Source: Bacteroidales bacterium UBA1253 (GTDB taxonomy: Bacteria > Bacteroidota > Bacteroidia > Bacteroidales > Paludibacteraceae). Taken from it: a stretch of 9,871 nucleotides of DNA. Each line of letters starts with the position of its first letter. Positions within the stretch are counted from its first letter, which is position 1. The notes under the pieces were generated by a model. That model saw only the letters and a list, made by a program, of their open reading frames with translations, was not told where the DNA came from and did not search any database. The DNA is taken from positions 33,241-43,111 of the forward strand of contig DBVX01000085.1 in the NCBI GenBank assembly GCA_002308815.1. Direction: 5' to 3'. Positions 5,589-9,871 of the stretch are shown here, piece after piece. The position numbers and the translations under genes are program-made.

Positions 5589-8500
5589 TTATGCCTCAAC
5601 AACCGCAATTTCCTCTTCCGTCAGTCCGTAGAGGTCACAGACGCGGCGGTCAATCTCGCGGTCGGTGGCGGCTATACGGTCGGAAAGGTCATTGCACGCA
5701 GCCTTGTATTCCCCGAAATACTCCTCCCATTCATCCTGCTGCTTCAAGGTGAGACTGATTTTCTGTTTTTTCAGTTCCGCCACAAATCCCGCAAAGTCCA
5801 GCGTGTCAAAGGTTTCCAATGCGGCGGTGACGCGCACGGGGGCGCAAGTGTCCTCACTTGCGATGGATCCGTTTTTGTACTTGTCGCGAGTGTGGACACT
5901 CGCGCTCCTGACATTCTCCTGCAAACGTCTCAGGAACCTCCCCCGCTTCTCCTGCAACTCCTTGTTCAAGGCAAGCATCGTATCGGCAAGGTCGATAAAC
6001 GGCTGTTGGTCGACACATTCGGGAATAGGGAAACTGCTTAAATCGTCAAGACTTATTTTGGCAAATACTTTCCCTTTAATATCATGCAGGCATCTATAAA
6101 AGTAAGTAGCAGGTTTACTATTCAGAATTGTCATAAGGTATTTTAACGAATACTCCGACTGTTCTTGATAAATGCCATGTACCAATGTGTCAAAATAATA
6201 ATTAGCGTTGTCATAACAACATATAAGACGATCTCCTGTTTTACGAATAACAACCTTTTCTACTTCAAAAAGGGATTTGTCACGAAGCGCAAAATCAATC
6301 TTTGTTTGTTGGTGCATACCCTTTTTGCTTTGAACATCATCTATCGTCAAGTTATCGGCAATATGCTCATTGTAAATAATATAATCACCACCCCATATTA
6401 TTCCATAGCGTTTTATTTCTTTACCCCATATTATCTTTTGAGTTAAATCGCCGGAAACTCTTGTTATCAGTTTGTCTTTGATATTGCCGGGATTTAATCC
6501 ATTCTTGAATTTATAGAAAGTTTTGGCTTGAGGGAATTGGATAATCTTGGATTTTATTTGGTTTGAATCTTCTGACTGAATAACTATTTCTGCTTTTTCT
6601 CCCTGCAACAATATATTTTGGTTCATATAGTTTTGTACGATATTTGTACCATTCCTGAAATCAGATGTTTTCTCACAATTAGCAAGGCGTACCAAATGGT
6701 TTCCGTTAATAATACTCTTTATTTCAAAAGTGATTATCAAACTGGAACCAACTTCTGCATCTTCAAAAACTTTTTCTGTTATCGTAAATATTTCTTTTAC
6801 TTCTGAATGTGAAAGAATATATTTGCGAATGTCCTCAAAATAAGAATTTATCAATAGAGATTTTGGGATAATGAAGGAAACTATACCTTTGTTATATATC
6901 TGGAACATTCGTTCCAAAAACAGAATATAAAGGTTGAGTTTATATTTTGACAAAGGGAAGTTCTTGGTGTAATACTCTTTTAAGGACGCATCAATTAGTA
7001 TTCCATACGGCGGATTGCCGATGACCACATCGAAGCCACCTTTGGCGAACACCTGCGGGAATTCTTTTTCCCAGTCGAAAGCCTTGTCACCTGCCACGGC
7101 GGGGTCGGAAACAAGCGAGTTGCCGCAACGTATGTTGTTGTTCAGTGAGGTAAGTTTGCGGTGCGGTTTGGCGGTACGCAGCCACAAGGCGAGTTTGGCT
7201 ATCTCCACACTCTCCTCGTTGATGTCCACTCCGTAGAGGTTGTTCTCCAGAATGCTGTTCTCCACGTTCTGGAACACGATGCTGTCGCCCGTTATCTGCG
7301 CCTGCATCTCGTCGATGAGCCGGTGCTCCGCCATCAGGAATTGCAACGCGGCGTTCAGGAACGCGCCGCTCCCGCAGGCGGGGTCGCATATCTTTATCCC
7401 GAGCAGCCACGAGCGGTACTGCTCCAGTTTCTCCAACTTGGCTTTCTTGGCGCGTGTGCCACTTGGTATGCAAGCATCCCTGCTTGCGGATGCCTCGTTA
7501 TTTGTCGCAAGTGGGGACACTTGCGCTCCTACTATCCCCAATTCGGCTTTCTTTTCAGCACACAGCCTGCCGACGGTGTTCTCCACGATGTACTTGGTGA
7601 TATACTGCGGCGTATAGAACACCCCGTCGCGCTTGCGCTTGGAGGTAGCGGGTGCGGGGGAGTTCTCGTTATTATAAAACTCCTCAATCTCGTTGAGCGA
7701 GTTCTCGAATATATGCCCCAGTATGTTCACATCCACCTCGCTCGCGTAGTCATACTCCGACAGACGGCGGCAGTGCCGTGCCAGCACATCATCGCTTATC
7801 TTCAGTCCGTCCAGCACCTCATCGGGTTTGAACAGCCCGCCGTTATATGCAAAGATATTCCTGCTCTCATTGCCCGCGTCGAGATAACCGAAGTACTTTC
7901 GTATGCGGCTGTGCAACGGCACATACTCGTCCAGCGCTTTGAGTTGCTGCCACTCGTCAATAATCCGCATCATCATATTGGGCGGCAATAATCCGCAGTC
8001 CTCCGCGAAGAAGATGAACAGCAGACGGTCCAGCAGTTTCTGCGTCTTCTTGAACAGCAGCAGGCGGTCGGCTACGCATTCCCCCTCTAAGTTAGAGGGG
8101 GTAAGGGGGCGTGTGTCAAGATTATTCCTCACTATGTCCTCAAACAGTTCCCGCTTGAACGCCGAGTAGTCCTTGTACAGCCGTGCGGTAATCTGGTCTT
8201 CGGAAGAGACGCTCTCGGTCTTGGCTTTCAAAGGCAGATCCGCCGACAGTGTTCCCCACGACAGGCAGAAGTACAGCAGCCGGAAGTCCTCGTAACCCAG
8301 CGTGAACAGGTTCCACTCCATGCACTCCACGGCATTGTCGATATACAGCCGCAGTTTCTCGAAGTTGCTGATGATGACATACCGCGCATCGGGATGCTGG
8401 TTCTTGTAACCGAAAGCCTGCCGCTCCACCTGCTTGAGGTCGGTGGTCTTGTGGTCTTTGAGTTCGATGACGCCGATGACTTTGCCGTCCCGCAATATCG

Positions 8501-8765
8501 CGCCGTCGGCTTTCTTGCTGTCGGTCTCGTTCTTCTGCTCGGTGATGAGGTTGTAGCCGGGGGTGGGGTTGAGCGTGTACCCGAGGACGCGCACGAACAG
8601 TTCCCGCAGGAAGCCTTCCTGAAACTGCTCCTCTTTCGATGCGCGTATGTTGGCTTGGATGCCCGCGTCAAGGAAATACGCCTTGTACTGCTCCCACGCC
8701 GCCCGTATCTGCTCCTCACCAAGCATGGCGGTATGTTTTCTGATGACGGTATTCTGGAAAAACAT
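5589..8765 (-). CDS. Single-chain type IIG restriction-modification enzyme (Eco57I/TaqI-like)
   Basis: This 1058-residue protein combines DNA cleavage, N6-adenine methylation and target recognition. An N-terminal PD-(D/E)XK nuclease fits D87 (ADGAI), E101 and K103 (GVIELK), followed by QVERQAFGY. A helical linker (about 180-380, IFFAEDCGLLPPN) leads to the methylase: GVFYTPQYI (about 381), SAM-binding DPACGSGAF (461-469), YGVDINEESVEIAKLALW, and catalytic NPPY (584-587). Residues about 590-910 are the TaqI-like specificity region (ILNSKPATYFYRCLHDIKGK, SSFPIP), then a coiled-coil tail. All catalytic motifs look intact. The start at 8765 gives MFFQNTVIRK; Met14 (8726) is a possible alternative, and neither has a Shine-Dalgarno. 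It lies 44 bases after the ATPase gene on the same strand. Oddities: DNA for the specificity region is much more AT-rich, and three palindromic repeats are translated in linkers (about 221-230, 412-437, 953-976). The target sequence cannot be predicted. Confidence 0.92.
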   Translation of the reverse strand: MFFQNTVIRKHTAMLGEEQIRAAWEQYKAYFLDAGIQANIRASKEEQFQEGFLRELFVRVLGYTLNPTPGYNLITEQKNETDSKKADGAILRDGKVIGVIELKDHKTTDLKQVERQAFGYKNQHPDARYVIISNFEKLRLYIDNAVECMEWNLFTLGYEDFRLLYFCLSWGTLSADLPLKAKTESVSSEDQITARLYKDYSAFKRELFEDIVRNNLDTRPLTPSNLEGECVADRLLLFKKTQKLLDRLLFIFFAEDCGLLPPNMMMRIIDEWQQLKALDEYVPLHSRIRKYFGYLDAGNESRNIFAYNGGLFKPDEVLDGLKISDDVLARHCRRLSEYDYASEVDVNILGHIFENSLNEIEEFYNNENSPAPATSKRKRDGVFYTPQYITKYIVENTVGRLCAEKKAELGIVGAQVSPLATNNEASASRDACIPSGTRAKKAKLEKLEQYRSWLLGIKICDPACGSGAFLNAALQFLMAEHRLIDEMQAQITGDSIVFQNVENSILENNLYGVDINEESVEIAKLALWLRTAKPHRKLTSLNNNIRCGNSLVSDPAVAGDKAFDWEKEFPQVFAKGGFDVVIGNPPYGILIDASLKEYYTKNFPLSKYKLNLYILFLERMFQIYNKGIVSFIIPKSLLINSYFEDIRKYILSHSEVKEIFTITEKVFEDAEVGSSLIITFEIKSIINGNHLVRLANCEKTSDFRNGTNIVQNYMNQNILLQGEKAEIVIQSEDSNQIKSKIIQFPQAKTFYKFKNGLNPGNIKDKLITRVSGDLTQKIIWGKEIKRYGIIWGGDYIIYNEHIADNLTIDDVQSKKGMHQQTKIDFALRDKSLFEVEKVVIRKTGDRLICCYDNANYYFDTLVHGIYQEQSEYSLKYLMTILNSKPATYFYRCLHDIKGKVFAKISLDDLSSFPIPECVDQQPFIDLADTMLALNKELQEKRGRFLRRLQENVRSASVHTRDKYKNGSIASEDTCAPVRVTAALETFDTLDFAGFVAELKKQKISLTLKQQDEWEEYFGEYKAACNDLSDRIAATDREIDRRVCDLYGLTEEEIAVVEA
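5838..5909 (-). repeat. REPIN-like double-hairpin element, copy A, inside the R-M gene
   Basis: Two perfect 8-bp hairpins lie in opposite senses: CGCAAGTG/CACTTGCG around TCCT (5843-5862) and CGCGAGTG/CACTCGCG around TGGA (5885-5904), 22 bases apart. The second hairpin is close to the reverse complement of the first, and the outer ends (GGGGGCG and CGCTCCT) are roughly inverted too. This is the architecture of a REPIN, two REP palindromes in inverted orientation. It is read in frame as SASVHTRDKYKNGSIASEDTC (about residues 954-974) between the coiled coil after the specificity domain and the C-terminal LETFDTLDFAGF segment. Confidence 0.75.
6040..7003 (-). other. AT-rich target-recognition segment of the R-M gene
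   Basis: Hand counts of 60-base lines give 15-21 G+C at 6241-6300, 6421-6480, 6721-6780 and 6841-6900, against 30-35 at 7201-7260, 8041-8100 and 8581-8640. The change is abrupt just after the NPPY codons (7005-7016) and ends near 6050, so the island matches residues about 588-905, the specificity region. The reading frame runs through without interruption. This points to a specificity module acquired separately from the catalytic frame. Confidence 0.7.
7456..7530 (-). repeat. REPIN-like double-hairpin element, copy B, inside the R-M gene
   Basis: Hairpins GCAAGCA/TGCTTGC around TCCC (7470-7487) and CGCAAGTG/CACTTGCG around GGGA (7506-7525) lie 18 bases apart. An alternative pairing GCATCC/GGATGC (7474-7493) overlaps the first. 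The 30 bases 7501-7530 match copy A 5880-5909 at 26 positions, ending in the same CGCTCCT. It is translated in frame as GAQVSPLATNNEASASRDAC and a few further residues (about 412-437), between the GVFYTPQYI helix and the DPACGSGAF motif. The outer left boundary is uncertain. Confidence 0.75.
8079..8113. repeat. CCCCCTCTAA palindromic repeat inside the R-M gene
   Basis: CCCCCTCTAA (8081-8090), a single G, and TTAGAGGGGG (8092-8101) form a perfect 10-bp palindrome with a one-base centre, followed by TAAGGGGGCG. It is translated in frame as LTPSNLEGEC (residues 221-230). Peptides of the TPSxLEGE kind recur in spurious or interrupted Bacteroidota reading frames because this palindrome is a dispersed genomic repeat there (remembered, not searched). 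Here it separates FEDIVRNNLD from LLLFKKTQKLLDRLLF, which would normally be adjacent in relatives. Confidence 0.65.
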
Positions 8766-8809
8766 ATCAGAATCTGTTTTTTGTTTGTTGTGCCGCTTGA
8801 AGGTGACTA

Positions 8810-9871
8810 TTATAGCAGCGTGCTGATGTCCCCTTTGAACAGTTCCTCTACCGGCATGGCATCCCCGCCTACAACCAGCGAGTGTTGCGGGTTGAACTTT
8901 TTCCGGAATGCGCCGATGCCGCTGTTGGTCCGCCGTCTGCCGCTTTTGACCTCAATGGACAGCAGTTTGTCGCCACGGCGGATCACAAAGTCCACTTCCT
9001 CGTTGTTCTCCCGCCAGTAAAACAATTGGTATTCCAGTTCATCCGCCTTGTCAAGCAGGTGGCAGCCTACCGCCGATTCGACCCAGCGTCCCCATTTCTT
9101 CGGGTCGGTCGCCGCTTTCTCATACGTCACGCCTTCCGTCAGAGCCGTCAGCAGAGCGTTGTTGTAAACCTGCAACTTGGGGATGGTGCGGTACTTGCGG
9201 GATGGGTCCATCACGTATTTGGGCAGACCTGTCAGCAGTTTGCTTTCGCCTAACACCTCAAGGTAACTGACCAATGTGGTGGCGTTGCCCGCGTCCTGCA
9301 GCATCCCGAGCATCTTGTTGTATGCCAGCAACTCGCCTGAATAGGCGCAGCCCAACCGGAACAGTTGGTGCATCAGTGCCGGCTTGTAGATATACGTTGT
9401 CTGTAGGACATCTTTTTCTATGGCAGGCGAAATGATGGCGTCACGCATATACCTGCGCCACCGCGTTTCGTTGCCTATATAAGGCGCGCTGCCCGGATAA
9501 CCTCCGAAATAGATATATTGGTTGATGTCCCAGCCGAAAGCGTCACGCATCTCCGCGAATGACCAATGCCCCATCGGGATAATCTCAAACCTTCCCGCCA
9601 ACGACTCTGTCAGACCTTTCTTCAGCAGCAGACGGGACGAGCCCAGCAGCACCACCTTGATGGGCAGGTCGCGGAATGTGTCCATATCCCATTCGCGCTT
9701 GACCTGTTCGCTCCAATTGTTGATTTTGTGAATCTCGTCAATGGCTATCACCGCCTCGGCGTAGTTGTTGAACCGCATCCATGCACGCACCTCCTCCCAT
9801 TGGGCGGCTATCCACTCCGTGTCGTCGGCATCCACGCCGTCCGCATTGAAAAACCGGTAGGGAACCGGCTG
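8810..9871 (-). CDS. AAA+ ATPase with DUF4143 domain, 5' end outside window
   Basis: The frame is open from the window edge (reading QPVPYRFFNADG) and ends at TAA (8812-8810), giving 353 residues. A GTG at 9835 could be mistaken for a start, but homology-like sequence continues upstream of it. Visible are the Walker B motif AVIAIDEIHKI, a sensor-like strand KVVLLGSSRLLL with GRFEIIPMGHWSF, then FGGYPGSAPY and the DUF4143 part (YLEVLGESKLLTGLPKY, KLQVYNNALLTAL, GRWVESAVGCHLL). It ends with a PD-(D/E)XK-like motif, EEVDFVI then LSIEVKSG. The Walker A lysine must lie outside the window. The family (AAA_14 plus DUF4143) is widespread and poorly understood. The R-M gene follows after 44 bases on the same strand, so the two may be one transcript; a functional link is not shown. 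No promoter of the TAnnTTTG type is visible in the 44-base gap. Confidence 0.88.
   Translation of the reverse strand, partial: QPVPYRFFNADGVDADDTEWIAAQWEEVRAWMRFNNYAEAVIAIDEIHKINNWSEQVKREWDMDTFRDLPIKVVLLGSSRLLLKKGLTESLAGRFEIIPMGHWSFAEMRDAFGWDINQYIYFGGYPGSAPYIGNETRWRRYMRDAIISPAIEKDVLQTTYIYKPALMHQLFRLGCAYSGELLAYNKMLGMLQDAGNATTLVSYLEVLGESKLLTGLPKYVMDPSRKYRTIPKLQVYNNALLTALTEGVTYEKAATDPKKWGRWVESAVGCHLLDKADELEYQLFYWRENNEEVDFVIRRGDKLLSIEVKSGRRRTNSGIGAFRKKFNPQHSLVVGGDAMPVEELFKGDISTLL

Noticed and set aside
5414..5608. Small minus-strand frame of 64 codons across the R-M stop and the palindrome
   Set aside because: It overlaps the end of the R-M gene, the perfect palindrome and the transposase remnant in another frame, with no support as a gene.
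5838..7530. CGCAAGTG repeats as a CRISPR array
   Set aside because: There are only two composite copies, 1.6 kb apart inside a coding sequence, each made of inverted hairpins and without regularly spaced units.
7161..7991. 276-codon open frame on the plus strand, opposite the R-M gene
   Set aside because: It lies wholly within the methylase and linker part of the R-M gene. Its length is explained by the high G+C codon usage of that gene, and the peptide resembles no family I recognise.
5589..8765. BREX PglX-type methylase instead of a type IIG enzyme
   Set aside because: An N-terminal PD-(D/E)XK motif is present and no other BREX genes are visible, so a self-contained restriction-modification enzyme is the simpler reading. 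Genes beyond 9871 cannot be seen.
8766..8809. A promoter for the R-M gene in the gap after the ATPase gene
   Set aside because: No TAnnTTTG element is present on the minus strand. A TATAATAG string overlaps the ATPase stop but does not match the Bacteroidota consensus.

Overview
The window looks like a chromosomal segment from a member of the Bacteroidales (Bacteroidota). The evidence is a TypA/BipA GTPase preceded by a Bacteroides-type promoter (TTTG, 20 bases, TACCTTTG), a DUF5686 outer-membrane protein with a carboxypeptidase-regulatory-like plug, an S9 dipeptidyl-peptidase of the DPP5 kind, and mostly absent Shine-Dalgarno sequences. I cannot name the genus. Most of the sequence has balanced to moderately high G+C, with one sharply AT-rich island inside a restriction-modification gene.

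Left part (1-5100), housekeeping: the 3' end of an S9 peptidase gene on the plus strand converges on a minus-strand pair, typA (3214-5022) followed 19 bases later by the DUF5686 gene (396-3194, GTG start). The pair is probably one transcript driven from the promoter at 5067-5098.

Middle part (5023-5588), no intact gene: a rho-independent terminator lies just upstream of the typA promoter. Beyond it are several hairpins and the last ~65 codons of a DDE transposase. A 20-base imperfect direct repeat (5193-5212 and 5485-5504) flanks this remnant, and a perfect 17-bp palindrome sits exactly where its homology breaks off.

Right part (5589-9871), accessory: a single-chain type IIG (Eco57I/TaqI-like) restriction-modification enzyme of 1058 residues lies 44 bases downstream of a DUF4143-type AAA+ ATPase gene that is cut by the window edge. 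Both are on the minus strand. The R-M gene is the most interesting object here. Its specificity domain is encoded by DNA near 25-35% G+C in lines I counted, while the nuclease and methylase parts are near 50-58%, which suggests a swapped specificity module. Three short palindromic repeats, two REPIN-like double hairpins and one CCCCCTCTAA palindrome, have entered its reading frame without breaking it, each in a linker between domains.

I see no tRNA, rRNA, CRISPR array or clear riboswitch. I did not find a wholly new multi-gene system; the strongest leads are the in-frame repeat elements and the chimeric specificity domain.
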